NCBI GenBank assembly: GCA_020845475.1
Contig: JADLFN010000091.1
Span: forward strand, 1 to 49,568
Source of the DNA: Planctomycetota bacterium
GTDB taxonomy: Bacteria; Planctomycetota; UBA8742; UBA2392
Direction: 5' to 3'
DNA length: 49,568 nt
Below the pieces are notes generated by a model that was given only the letters and a program-made list of their open reading frames with translations, ran no database searches and was not told the origin of the DNA. This document shows, piece after piece, positions 1 to 7,221 of this stretch; position 1 is the first letter of the stretch, and each line of letters opens with the position of its first letter. Both the position numbers and the translations under genes were made by a program.

Positions 1-150
1 CACTGGAAGAAGTTCCTCGAAGAAACGCCCGAAGTGCCGCTGGAGAAAGAGTGGCCGCAAGCGCCGCTCGAAATGCCGGAAAGCTGGGGAGTAAGACCGG
101 CGGACAAAGCGATGAAGTTCGAAGATCTAGAAAGACCACCGCCGGAATGA
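1..150 (+). CDS. C-terminal end of an unrecognised protein (5' truncated by window)
   Basis: An open frame runs from the first base to TGA at 148-150 and gives 49 residues, charged and proline-rich (many Lys, Glu, Pro; ends ERPPPE). No domain or motif is recognisable in this piece. The codon pattern resembles the neighbouring coding DNA, so it is probably the true end of a gene lying mostly upstream of the window. No function can be assigned. Confidence 0.5.
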   Translation, partial: HWKKFLEETPEVPLEKEWPQAPLEMPESWGVRPADKAMKFEDLERPPPE

Positions 151-262
151 TGCGGTGAGCGGAGTGCGGTGAGCGGTTCGCGGAGTGCGGTTCGCGGTGA
201 ACCGGTCGATTCATGCACAGAATGGCCAGAAACTCAAACGGCAACGGCAAAATCCGTGCACC

Positions 263-290
263 GTAGGGGCGACATATATGTCGCCCCTAC
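263..290. repeat. Perfect 28-bp palindrome, GTAGGGGCGACA family
   Basis: The sequence equals its own reverse complement over 28 bases; each half begins GTAGGGGCGACA and the centre is TATA. A near-identical copy with one central change is at 45011-45038, and 13-base half copies start at 15441 and 46852. Two 28-mers of this kind in 50 kb cannot be chance, so this is a dispersed palindromic repeat (REP/MITE-like). Confidence 0.85.
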
Positions 291-406
291 CACGGCAACG
301 GCATCTCACGCAGAGGCGCGGAGACGCGGAGACCTGCTTTTTGGGTTCAAAGACAACGGCAAGGCGAAAGACAAAAGCCAAAGCTGTTGAATTCTGACCA
401 TCCTGA

Positions 407-466
407 CCATTCTGCCCATCCTGCAAATCGCAGCCGGTCGCGCTATGAACAGAATAGTCAGAATGA
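407..466. repeat. Inverted repeat, CCATTCTG word family
   Basis: Arms 407-423 and 450-466 match as an inverted repeat at 13 of 17 positions. The left arm belongs to a longer run (about 390-424) of 9-nt words of the form TNCTGNCCA. The arrangement is the same as in the other IR units: degenerate tandem words facing each other across a short spacer. Confidence 0.6.
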
Positions 467-872
467 CGGCCCTTCGCCCCTTCGATGGACTCAGGGCGGG
501 CCGAGCTCAGGACAGGCCAGAATTTCAAACGGCAACGGCAGCCGTGAATTGGGGCTCCTGGGGTAACCGTCAAAGGCCTCGCGCCAATGCGCAAAAACGC
601 AAAGCTCGCGCTGGCCCGTGGTGCTCTTACGCGGACGGCGAGTTTGCGAGTGGATGTCGGGAGGCTCTTCTTTTGTTCACATCAAATCAAAGGGTGCCGA
701 AGTGTTTCAGCGCTGTCGCCGTCTGCGTAGGCCTCACAAGGGCCGTGGCGGGCATTGGCGCATTGGCGCGCTGCTGTTCGACATGCCCGTGCATCCGCCG
801 GCGCACGGCAGACCATCACGAAACCCGTTCTCCGACTGGCGCGTTGTTCGTGCGCGCTGCATAATCCTCCGC

Positions 873-1994
873 GTGAAAACCCAAATCCAAACTGTGCGCG
901 CGTTGACTTCGGCCATGCAATGCCGCGCTTACCTGGTTGCTGACGAAAAAACGCGCACGGCCGCGGTGGTCGATGCGCGCTTTGACTGGGCGCCGCGCAT
1001 TCTCGATGCGCTCTCGCGCGAGGGCCTGACGCTCAAGTATGCGATCGACACCCACACGCACGCCGACCATTTGTCGGGCAGCGAACGCCTGCGCAATCTC
1101 ACGAGCTGCAAGGTCGTGATGAGCGGCGCCACGCGCAGCAAAGTGGCCGATACGCTGGCGCGCGACGACGACGAATTTGAACTGGGCGGGCAGTCCATTC
1201 GCTTCCTGCACACCCCCGGCCACACACCCGATTCGATGTGCGTGCTGGCGGGCAACGCGCTTCTCACCGGCGACACGCTGTTCATCGGCGGCTCGGCACG
1301 CACCGATTTCATGGGCGGCAGCGCGGCTTCACTCTTTGACAGCTTCCGGCGCCTCGAAGCGCTGGGCGGCGAGATCGAGATCCACCCCGGCCACGATTAC
1401 AACGGCAAGCACGTCAGCACCATTGCCGAGGAATTGCGCAGCAATGCCGCGTTTCGCGAGCGCGACAAGGCAGCACTGGTGGCGCGCCTCGATGTTCCGG
1501 GGCCGCTGCCGAACAACATGGCCGAAATGCTGGCCTTCAACACGCGCGCGGGGCTGGCGGAATCGAGCATCGTGCAGCCTCGAGAGGTCAATTCGCTGGG
1601 CGTGCCGGGGCGTGATTTCACAGTGGTGGATGTGCGCTACGCCGATGAGTTCGCGGCCGGCCGCATGGAGGGCGCTTATGCGCTGCCGCTGCCCGAAGTG
1701 AGCCTGCGCGTGCATGAGCTGGAAAAGCTCAAGCGCCCGCTGCTGTTTGTGTGCAAAGCGGGAGTGCGCGCCACGATTGCCATGATGGCCGCGCGCAAAG
1801 CCGGGTTGAACGAATGCCTGCTGCTCGAGGGCGGCATGGAGTCCTGGGCGGCCGCGAAGCTGCCGATGACCAGTGACAACGGAGCGCCCCGGGTGATTGC
1901 GCCCGCGGCAACGGGGCCCAGCGCGGCTTGCGCGGCGGGCGGCTGCGCCGCGCCGACGGTCAGCGCGCACTCGTGGTCGGACTGGATTATCTAG
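873..1994 (+). CDS. MBL-fold metallohydrolase with C-terminal rhodanese domain (persulfide dioxygenase-like)
   Basis: A 373-residue protein from GTG 873; upstream codons are repeat-derived, and ATG 915 is an alternative start. The N-terminal half is a metallo-beta-lactamase fold of the ETHE1/glyoxalase II-like group: HTHADH at 61-66, PGHTPD with H116, GDTLF with D134 and HPGHDYN at 171-177. The C-terminal half (about 250-332) is a rhodanese domain with the active-site loop CKAGVR, catalytic Cys at 294. The fusion is typical of sulfur-handling enzymes that oxidise glutathione persulfide and transfer sulfane sulfur; substrate here is inferred. A short Ala/Gly/Cys tail follows. No signal peptide, so cytoplasmic. 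It stands alone, with repeats on both sides. Confidence 0.85.
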   Translation: MKTQIQTVRALTSAMQCRAYLVADEKTRTAAVVDARFDWAPRILDALSREGLTLKYAIDTHTHADHLSGSERLRNLTSCKVVMSGATRSKVADTLARDDDEFELGGQSIRFLHTPGHTPDSMCVLAGNALLTGDTLFIGGSARTDFMGGSAASLFDSFRRLEALGGEIEIHPGHDYNGKHVSTIAEELRSNAAFRERDKAALVARLDVPGPLPNNMAEMLAFNTRAGLAESSIVQPREVNSLGVPGRDFTVVDVRYADEFAAGRMEGAYALPLPEVSLRVHELEKLKRPLLFVCKAGVRATIAMMAARKAGLNECLLLEGGMESWAAAKLPMTSDNGAPRVIAPAATGPSAACAAGGCAAPTVSAHSWSDWII

Positions 1995-2072
1995 GGCAAG
2001 CGCTGAAAGCGCGGTTCGGGTAGTGGGTCTGTTTGAAAGCGCTCACCAACCCGATGGCGGAAAAGGCAATCC

Positions 2073-2170
2073 GCCGAGACGCAGAGAACTGCACGAGGCC
2101 GCTTTGTTTCCAGCCACTGCCTGCCATGGGGGTGCAGCAAGCCGGGCCTGGCTTTTCTCTGCGTCTCGGC
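2073..2170. repeat. Inverted repeat, GCCGAGACGCAGAGA family
   Basis: Arms 2073-2087 and 2156-2170 are perfect reverse complements over 15 bases, with one more pair inward, separated by about 68 nt. The words (GACGCAGAGA, then GGCGCCTCTGCG beyond the right arm) are the same type as the arms bounding the GxxExxY gene at 23293-23715. No gene lies between the arms. It sits between the MBL/rhodanese gene and rdgB. Confidence 0.75.
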
Positions 2171-2231
2171 GCCTCTGCGTTGAGCCTCTTGCCGCGATCA
2201 GGATTGGTAGAGCATTCTAATGAACCCGCCA

Positions 2232-2261
2232 CCGCGGTTCGTGAGAACTTGCGAACCGCGG
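2232..2261. repeat. Perfect hairpin upstream of rdgB
   Basis: CCGCGGTTCG (2232-2241) and its exact reverse complement (2252-2261) flank a 10-nt loop. It lies 28 bases before the rdgB start. There is no T-tract, so it is not a clear terminator. The GCGGTTCGC word recurs at about 170-200, so this is probably another repeat-family member. Confidence 0.6.
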
Positions 2262-2289
2262 CGCTCGCCGTTATCGTTTGCCGCGAAGT

Positions 2290-3081
2290 ATGGACAGGGC
2301 ATTGCTCAAGATCGTCGTAGGTACCGGCAACCGGCACAAGTTCGAAGAGATTCGCGCCATTCTTGCTGATGTGCGCGGCGTCGAATTCGTGCCGCTGTCG
2401 CATTTTGAAGGTGTGCCGCCGATCGTGGAGGACGAGCCCACCTTTGAGGGCAACGCGAAGAAGAAGGCGCAGGAACTGGCGCGCTTTCTGGCGCTGGCGC
2501 AGCGCGTGGGCTTTGCCAACCAGAGCACGGCCGGCGACGACGATGATGAAACCGACAATTTTGAAGCGCTGTCGGCCCAGCGCTCCAAGGAGACAAGTGG
2601 TCGCCACCGGCCCGTGACGCTTGGCTCAAGCGGCCGCCTGCCGGTGGTGCCCCAAACCAGGACGCTCGACATCGTGGTCATGGCCGACGACAGCGGCCTT
2701 GAAGTCGATGCGCTCAAGGGCGCGCCCGGCGTGCTGAGCGCGCGTTACGCGGGCAAGCATGGCGATGACGCCGCCAACAACGCGCTGCTGCTCAAGAATC
2801 TCAAGGGCGTGCCGCCGGAAAAACGCAAGGCGCGCTTTGTGTGCTGCATCGCGCTGGCAACGCCCGATGCCGTGCTCTGCACAGCGCGCGGCACGGTGGA
2901 AGGCCGGATTGCGGCACAGGCCGGCGGCAAGCACGGCTTTGGCTACGACCCGCTGTTTTACTACCCGCCATTGGGCAAAACCTTCGGGGAACTGGAGGCG
3001 GAGCAGAAGAACAAGCTCAGTCACCGTTTCAATGCGCTGAGCAAACTCAAGGCGGAGTTACAAAAACTGGTCGGCGCATAG
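2290..3081 (+). CDS. rdgB: RdgB/HAM1 non-canonical purine NTP pyrophosphatase with in-frame insertion
   Basis: A 263-residue protein that hydrolyses dITP/XTP to the monophosphate and cleans the nucleotide pool. Family marks: TGNRHKFEEI near the N-terminus, EDEPTFEGNAKKKA, ADDSGLEVDAL, GVLSARYAG, HGFGYDPLF and the C-terminal LSHRFNAL. ATG 2290 is preferred over TTG 2278. Family members are usually near 200 residues; the excess is a block of about 55 residues (about 72-126) between the helix after the FEGNA motif and ADDSGLEVD. That block contains an inverted repeat at the DNA level (2597-2653) and is acidic then Arg/Ser/Gly-rich. The catalytic motifs are intact, so the enzyme is probably active with an added surface loop. 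Confidence 0.9.
   Translation: MDRALLKIVVGTGNRHKFEEIRAILADVRGVEFVPLSHFEGVPPIVEDEPTFEGNAKKKAQELARFLALAQRVGFANQSTAGDDDDETDNFEALSAQRSKETSGRHRPVTLGSSGRLPVVPQTRTLDIVVMADDSGLEVDALKGAPGVLSARYAGKHGDDAANNALLLKNLKGVPPEKRKARFVCCIALATPDAVLCTARGTVEGRIAAQAGGKHGFGYDPLFYYPPLGKTFGELEAEQKNKLSHRFNALSKLKAELQKLVGA
2597..2653. repeat. Inverted repeat inserted in frame in rdgB
   Basis: Arms 2597-2623 and 2627-2653 pair around perfect 8-mers CCACCGGC (2604-2611) and GCCGGTGG (2640-2647), and also at the centre (GCTTG/CAAGC). The repeat encodes the Arg/Ser/Gly-rich part of the extra block in RdgB. A related CACCGGCGG hairpin lies at 31500-31524. Confidence 0.65.
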
Positions 3082-3154
3082 GCTGGACGCGGCTTGACCG
3101 GGAATTACAACGGAAACGGCGTCAGCCACGGAACACACGGCGCAAAGGCAACAT

Positions 3155-3216
3155 CACAGGGATTCACAGGCTGGGCAGGCGCGGCGATGATCCTGTCCAA
3201 CCTGTAAATCCCTGCG
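3155..3216. repeat. Inverted repeat, ACAGG word family
   Basis: Arms 3155-3179 and 3192-3216 match as an inverted repeat at about 21 of 25 positions around a 12-nt loop. Each arm is built from 9-10-nt words containing ACAGG (CCTGT on the other side). The unit fills much of the rdgB-ilvE gap. It would form a strong hairpin in RNA but has no T-tract. Confidence 0.75.
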
Positions 3217-3291
3217 CCTTGGCCGCAAACCGAGCCGCGGTTGGGAGCCTTAACATTTCAGGGCAGGCGAGAAGAAACTACCGGTGAATTC

Positions 3292-4212
3292 ATGTCGAAG
3301 CAGCTTTGCGAGAAGATCTGGCGTAACGGGGAGTTCATCAACTGGGCTGATGCCACGGTGCATATCTGCACCCACGCGATTCATTACGGCAGCGCGGTGT
3401 TTGAGGGCATTCGTGCATACGACGTTGGCGGCAAGCCGGGCATCTTCCGCCTCAAGGATCACATCCGCCGGCTGTTTGACAGCGCCAAGATCTACCGCAT
3501 GGAGATTCGTTTCTCGCAGGATGACGTGATCAAGGCCTGCCTTGAAGCCGTGCGCGTGAACAATTTCAAGGCCTGCTACCTGCGGCCCATTGTGTACCGC
3601 GATTTCGGCCCCATGGGCGTCAACCCGCTCAAGAACCCGGTTTCGCTCGACATCATCACCTGGGACTGGGGCAAGTATCTCGGCGATGAAGCCCTCGAAA
3701 AGGGCGTGGACATGATGATCTCAAGCTGGCAGCGCAACGCCACTAACACCACGCCCAGCATCGCCAAGTGCGCCAGCAACTACGCATCGGGCGCGCTGAT
3801 CAAGATGGAAGCGATCGCCAACGGCTACAGCGAAGGCATCGCGCTGGATGTCAACGGCATGCTCAGTGAGGGCTCGGGCGAGAACATTTTTGTGGTGCGC
3901 GACGGCGTCGTCAACACGCCCGGCATTGGCCATTCCATTCTCAGCGGCATCACGCGAGACACGGTCATCAAACTCGCGCGCGACATGAACATTCCAGTGG
4001 TGGAGCGCACGATCAGTCGCGCGGAGCTGTACACTGCGGAAGAGGTTTTCGCGTGCGGGACGGCGGCGGAAATCACGCCCATCCGCAGCATCGACAAAAT
4101 CACCGTTGGGGCGGGCGCGCGCGGCGCAGTCACGACCCGCATCCAGAAGGCCTACCTGGATCTCGTGACGGGCAAGGCTGAAGACAAATGGGGATTCATT
4201 TCCAAGGTGTAG
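3292..4212 (+). CDS. ilvE: Branched-chain amino acid aminotransferase
   Basis: A 306-residue class IV PLP aminotransferase catalysing the last step of Leu, Ile and Val synthesis (2-oxoacid plus Glu). It has the family N-terminus (HYGSAVFEGIRAY), the PLP lysine in IAKCASNYASG at residue 159, GIALDVNGMLSEGSGENIF, LSGITRDTVI, CGTAAEITPIRSID and the C-terminal EDKWGF. Length and motif positions match enteric IlvE closely. ATG 3292 (MSKQLCEKIW) is chosen; the frame opens further upstream only through repeat-derived DNA. Single gene between an IR unit and a TetR gene. Confidence 0.95.
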   Translation: MSKQLCEKIWRNGEFINWADATVHICTHAIHYGSAVFEGIRAYDVGGKPGIFRLKDHIRRLFDSAKIYRMEIRFSQDDVIKACLEAVRVNNFKACYLRPIVYRDFGPMGVNPLKNPVSLDIITWDWGKYLGDEALEKGVDMMISSWQRNATNTTPSIAKCASNYASGALIKMEAIANGYSEGIALDVNGMLSEGSGENIFVVRDGVVNTPGIGHSILSGITRDTVIKLARDMNIPVVERTISRAELYTAEEVFACGTAAEITPIRSIDKITVGAGARGAVTTRIQKAYLDLVTGKAEDKWGFISKV

Positions 4213-4360
4213 CCTCGACGAAATCCGCGTGAATCTTTGCGCTTTATCCAGACCAGGGAACGCCCGTTCCCGTTAATCCGTTCGTGCCGGAACAGATTTC
4301 AACGTGGCACCTTTGGGTTAGCGGGGTAGAATCACAGCAGAACATGACCGAGTGGTCGGA

Positions 4361-4969
4361 ATGAAGCTTTCGTCGCCCAAACGCGATTTGCGTCAGCGCC
4401 AGTTGCTCGATGCCGCTCTCAGGGTGTTTGCCCGAGACGGCTTTGACGGCGCCTCTGTGGCCTCCATCGCCGATGAAGCCGGGGTGGCCAAGGGGAGCGT
4501 TTACCTTTACTTCGACAGCAAGGAATCGCTGGCCGGCGAGCTGGTTCGCGACGTGTTTACCCATAACGACGCCGAGATCGAGCCATCGATGGAGCCCAAA
4601 CCGCTGGAGCGGCTCTTTCGCTTCTGTGCAAACCAGGAAGCGCGCGTGCTCTCGCTGGGTGAATTTGCGGCGATCGTGCTGCACATGTGGGGTCACGCCG
4701 GCAAGCGCGGGAATGACCTGATTGCGCGCGGCATCCGCCAGGTTGCCAGCGAGGCTTTGTTCTTGATTGAAACCCTGATCGAGCGCGCCCGCGTGCTGGG
4801 CGAGTTGCCGCGTGAAACGGATTGCCGCTTGGCAGCCCGGGCAGCCCTGGCCCTTTGCTACGGTCTGATTCAGCAGCGTGTGACCTTTGAGCGCAACGAG
4901 GGCCAGCAGCTTGTTCACTGTGAAGATGCGCTACGCATTTACTTCCGCGGCATGGGGGCAAAGGTGTAA
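4361..4969 (+). CDS. TetR/AcrR-family transcriptional regulator
   Basis: A 202-residue repressor-type protein. The N-terminal HTH is clear (LDAALRVFARDGFDGASVASIADEAGVAKGSVYLYFDSKESL, about residues 16-55, shown here in overlapping family blocks such as GVAKGSVYLYF). The C-terminal helical ligand domain is divergent and the ligand unknown. ATG 4361 is chosen over GTG 4352. The next gene starts 2 bases after the stop, and a carotenoid enzyme follows 32 bases later, so the regulator probably controls that three-gene operon and itself. Confidence 0.85.
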   Translation: MKLSSPKRDLRQRQLLDAALRVFARDGFDGASVASIADEAGVAKGSVYLYFDSKESLAGELVRDVFTHNDAEIEPSMEPKPLERLFRFCANQEARVLSLGEFAAIVLHMWGHAGKRGNDLIARGIRQVASEALFLIETLIERARVLGELPRETDCRLAARAALALCYGLIQQRVTFERNEGQQLVHCEDALRIYFRGMGAKV

Positions 4970-4971
4970 GC

Positions 4972-5562
4972 ATGGCCGATCTCGCGACCAGTGCAGACGG
5001 CCACCCCAACGGGCGTACCTTTCGCCCGTTTGAGGCCAGCTCAAGCACCGTTGAGGTTGATGGCCGCACCGTTCAATCGGTGATCTCGGGGATGATGTTG
5101 CGCAGCGTGGGCCTGGAATTGCTGCGCCGTGAAGGGCTTGATCCTCTTCGCCCGGAGCGCTGGTATCCCATGCAGGCCTGGCTGAATGTGTTTCGCACTA
5201 TTCATGAGCGTCTGGGTGCTGACACCCTTTATTCAGTGGGCTACCGCATTCCGCAAGCGGCCGAGTTCCCATCGCACATGATGAAAGACGTGGCCACGGC
5301 GCTGCAGAGCATCGACATCGCCTACCACAATGCCCACCGCAACGGCGACATCGGGTACTACGAATTCAGCCAGCTTGGCGATGGCACTTACCAAATCCGC
5401 TGCAACAACCCTTATCCCTGTGACTTTGACCTGGGCATTATCAGCTCTCTCGTGGAGCGCTTTCGCGGCAGCCTGGTTTTCAACGTTGTGCACGTCGCGG
5501 GATCTTGCCGCAAAATAGGCGGCGCGGAATGCCGCTATCAGGTCACGCGCCAGCCGCGCTAG
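4972..5562 (+). CDS. Uncharacterised sensor-like protein (possible DUF2378/V4R/heme-NO-binding-like fold)
   Basis: A 196-residue soluble protein. After a polar N-terminus come a helical part (SVISGMMLRSVGLELLRREG, WYPMQAWLNVFRTIHERLG) and an alpha/beta part ending in a Cys pair (AGSCRKIGGAECRY). This shape resembles small-molecule-binding domains of the V4R/HNOB type and the myxobacterial DUF2378 family, but I cannot confirm membership. It is translationally close to the TetR gene (2-base gap) and lies before the CruF-like gene, so a regulatory or ligand-sensing role is plausible. Confidence 0.55.
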   Translation: MADLATSADGHPNGRTFRPFEASSSTVEVDGRTVQSVISGMMLRSVGLELLRREGLDPLRPERWYPMQAWLNVFRTIHERLGADTLYSVGYRIPQAAEFPSHMMKDVATALQSIDIAYHNAHRNGDIGYYEFSQLGDGTYQIRCNNPYPCDFDLGIISSLVERFRGSLVFNVVHVAGSCRKIGGAECRYQVTRQPR

Positions 5563-5594
5563 CTATGCCGCGCCTCGCGCGGTAGATTCAAGCC

Positions 5595-6512
5595 ATGGCC
5601 GAGCTGATCTGGTCGTTCACGCACCGTCCCTACGTGACGCTGTTCCTGCTCGCGTTCCTGGCGCTTTCGTATTTCGAGCAAGGCAAGCTGCGCACGCTGA
5701 TCTGGATGGTCAGCGGTTATCTGGTGGCCTTTGTCGCCGAGTGGATGAGCACGCAGTACAATGGCATTCCCTTTGGCTGGTACGTTTACCATTACGATGA
5801 ACTCGAGAACGACCTCGTCATCGCGGGCGTGCCGTTCTTTGACAGCCTGTCGTTTTCGTTCCTGAGCTACGTGAGTTTCTCTTTCGCCCAGTTCTTCATG
5901 TCGTCGTTCTGGTTTGGGCCGCGCGATGTGCAGCGCGTGACGCCGCGCCGCGTGCGCAACTCGGCCTTCGTGCTCTTACTCGGCACGACGCTGATGGTCG
6001 TGATTGACTTGATCGTCGATCCGCTGGCGCATCTCGGCCGCTACTGGTTCCTGGGCGAGATTTACCATTACCCCAGCCCCGGCACGCATTTCTCGGTGCC
6101 GCTGGCCAATTACGCCGGCTGGTTTGCCGTGGGCTGGTTCGTGATCTTCCTGAACCAGCGCATCGATGGCTGGCTTGCGGCATGGGAAGAAAAGCGCGGC
6201 CAAAAGGTCGTGCTGCGGCATTTGCCGCTCAAGGGCTTGTTCGCGCCTTGCTTCTGGGCCGGCATCGTGATTTTTCAATTGGGCGTCACCTACTGGCTCG
6301 GATGGGGCGGCGTGATTGAACCCGAGGCCAAGACCATGGGCGAGGCCAACCTCATCCACACCGTGCAACTGCAGGCTTTGGCCGGCACATTCATCTTTGT
6401 GCCCATTGCACTGCTTGCGATTGGCCACCTGCTGCGCCCCACCAGCCGCGCTTTGCCCGAAGATGTGGCGGCGTGGCTGGAGGAATACCCCAGCGTGAAG
6501 CTGAAGGCGTGA
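5595..6512 (+). CDS. CruF-like carotenoid biosynthesis membrane protein (DUF422)
   Basis: A 305-residue polytopic membrane protein with about seven hydrophobic segments. It has the family features EWMSTQYNGIPFGWYVY, GVPFFDSLSFSFLSY, DLIVDPLAHL and HYPSPGTHFSVPLANYAGWF. The family includes carotenoid 1',2'-hydratases of C40/C50 pathways. The exact substrate cannot be read from sequence and no phytoene synthase or desaturase is in the window. It is third in the TetR operon, which suggests induced pigment modification. Confidence 0.8.
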   Translation: MAELIWSFTHRPYVTLFLLAFLALSYFEQGKLRTLIWMVSGYLVAFVAEWMSTQYNGIPFGWYVYHYDELENDLVIAGVPFFDSLSFSFLSYVSFSFAQFFMSSFWFGPRDVQRVTPRRVRNSAFVLLLGTTLMVVIDLIVDPLAHLGRYWFLGEIYHYPSPGTHFSVPLANYAGWFAVGWFVIFLNQRIDGWLAAWEEKRGQKVVLRHLPLKGLFAPCFWAGIVIFQLGVTYWLGWGGVIEPEAKTMGEANLIHTVQLQALAGTFIFVPIALLAIGHLLRPTSRALPEDVAAWLEEYPSVKLKA

Positions 6513-6530
6513 ACTTACAGAGGACGGCGA

Positions 6531-6845
6531 TCACTCTTCTTCGCCGCCTGCGCGTCCGAGAATTGCAGGTCGAAATCTTTGAGAACCGTGGAAAATGGCC
6601 AGAACATCAACTTGGCCCTCACCGACCTCAAACAGTACGAGATAGTTGCCAAACGTGATCTGGCGAATGGTAGGGAAGCCCTTCGCTTCGAAAACTCGGC
6701 CGCTGTTGGGGAACCGGCTCAGTCTTCGCAGCTTCGATCGCAGGCTGTCCCACCACCGTACCGCCGCACTTGGCTTGTCACGAAAGATGCGTTCAAAAAT
6801 CTGGTCTGCCTGGGCCTCAAAGGCGCGAGAGAGAACCACCTTCAT
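6531..6845 (-). CDS. RelE/ParE-superfamily toxin
   Basis: A 104-residue protein with the RelE/ParE pattern: N-terminal helices (RAFEAQADQIFERIF), then FPNSGRVFEAKGFPTIRQITFGNYLVLFEV and a strand (VDVLAIFHGSQRF). Its start overlaps the stop of the upstream antitoxin gene by 4 bases (ATGA type), the classic arrangement. Such toxins inhibit translation or gyrase; this sequence does not decide which. The GSQRF end differs from the usual H-x-R-R-x-Y. Confidence 0.85.
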   Translation of the reverse strand: MKVVLSRAFEAQADQIFERIFRDKPSAAVRWWDSLRSKLRRLSRFPNSGRVFEAKGFPTIRQITFGNYLVLFEVGEGQVDVLAIFHGSQRFRPAILGRAGGEEE

Positions 6846-7150
6846 GCGCGCTTCCTCGTGAGCTTCTTGAGCTTCGCGTTCATCTTCCGTTCAAACTCAT
6901 CAAGCGTGACGGACTCACCACGAGCAATCTGTTTCCGGCTGAGGTTGATGACTCGACGGATCTCTTCGCGCTCCTGGGCATTCACAAGGCGGTCGTATTC
7001 TCGAACACCAAGCAAGATGGCGCGCGGCTCGCCGCGGCGTGTAATAACGACCGGAGCTGTCGATTTGTAAGCGCGCTCGACAAAACGCCGCAAGTTGGCG
7101 CGCACCTTGGAGAGTGGCTTGATATCTTTGGCGGTTCTTACGACGGGCAT
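6842..7150 (-). CDS. Phd/YefM-family antitoxin
   Basis: A 102-residue antitoxin. The N-terminal DNA-binding part has the Phd/YefM signature (KVRANLRRFVERAYKS, PVVITRRGEPRAILLGVREYDRL). The basic, helical C-terminal part would wrap the toxin encoded next (4-base overlap). Transcription starts just upstream, where two TTGTACAA sites form a YefM-like operator (7163-7182), so autorepression is expected. Confidence 0.85.
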   Translation of the reverse strand: MPVVRTAKDIKPLSKVRANLRRFVERAYKSTAPVVITRRGEPRAILLGVREYDRLVNAQEREEIRRVINLSRKQIARGESVTLDEFERKMNAKLKKLTRKRA

Positions 7151-7162
7151 GGCCGGCTCCTC

Positions 7163-7182
7163 TTGTACAAGTAATTGTACAA
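7163..7182. promoter_or_regulatory. Twin TTGTACAA operator of the TA module
   Basis: Two perfect 8-bp palindromes TTGTACAA (7163-7170 and 7175-7182) are separated by 4 bp, so centres are 12 bp apart. They lie 13-32 bases upstream of the antitoxin start. YefM-YoeB operators are known to carry repeated TGTACA core palindromes with about this spacing, so binding by the encoded antitoxin is a direct inference. Confidence 0.75.
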
Positions 7183-7221
7183 CTCAACTCCCGCGAAACC
7201 AGACAAGCTCTGCGGGGTGTC

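Larger units (their letters stand above)
151..872. repeat. Repeat-packed intergenic region without a convincing gene
   Basis: This 722-base gap holds no credible gene; its ORFs are short, overlapping and repeat-encoded. It contains near-tandem copies of GCGGTGAGCGGAGT/GCGGTTCGC at about 152-205. It also has a direct repeat of 26 bases (224-249 and 515-540, 24 identical), a perfect 28-bp palindrome (263-290) and an IR (407-466). The word ACGGCAACGGCA recurs, a GCAGAGGCGCGGAGACGCGG stretch lies at about 310, and a CAGGGCGGGCCGAGCTCAGG stretch at about 490. It looks like a pile-up of several dispersed repeat families. The promoter of the downstream metallo-hydrolase gene probably lies at its right end. 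Confidence 0.7.

Noticed and set aside
169..864. Small ORFs in the repeat-rich region
   Set aside because: They overlap each other on both strands and are composed of repeat words; none has a ribosome site or protein-like pattern.
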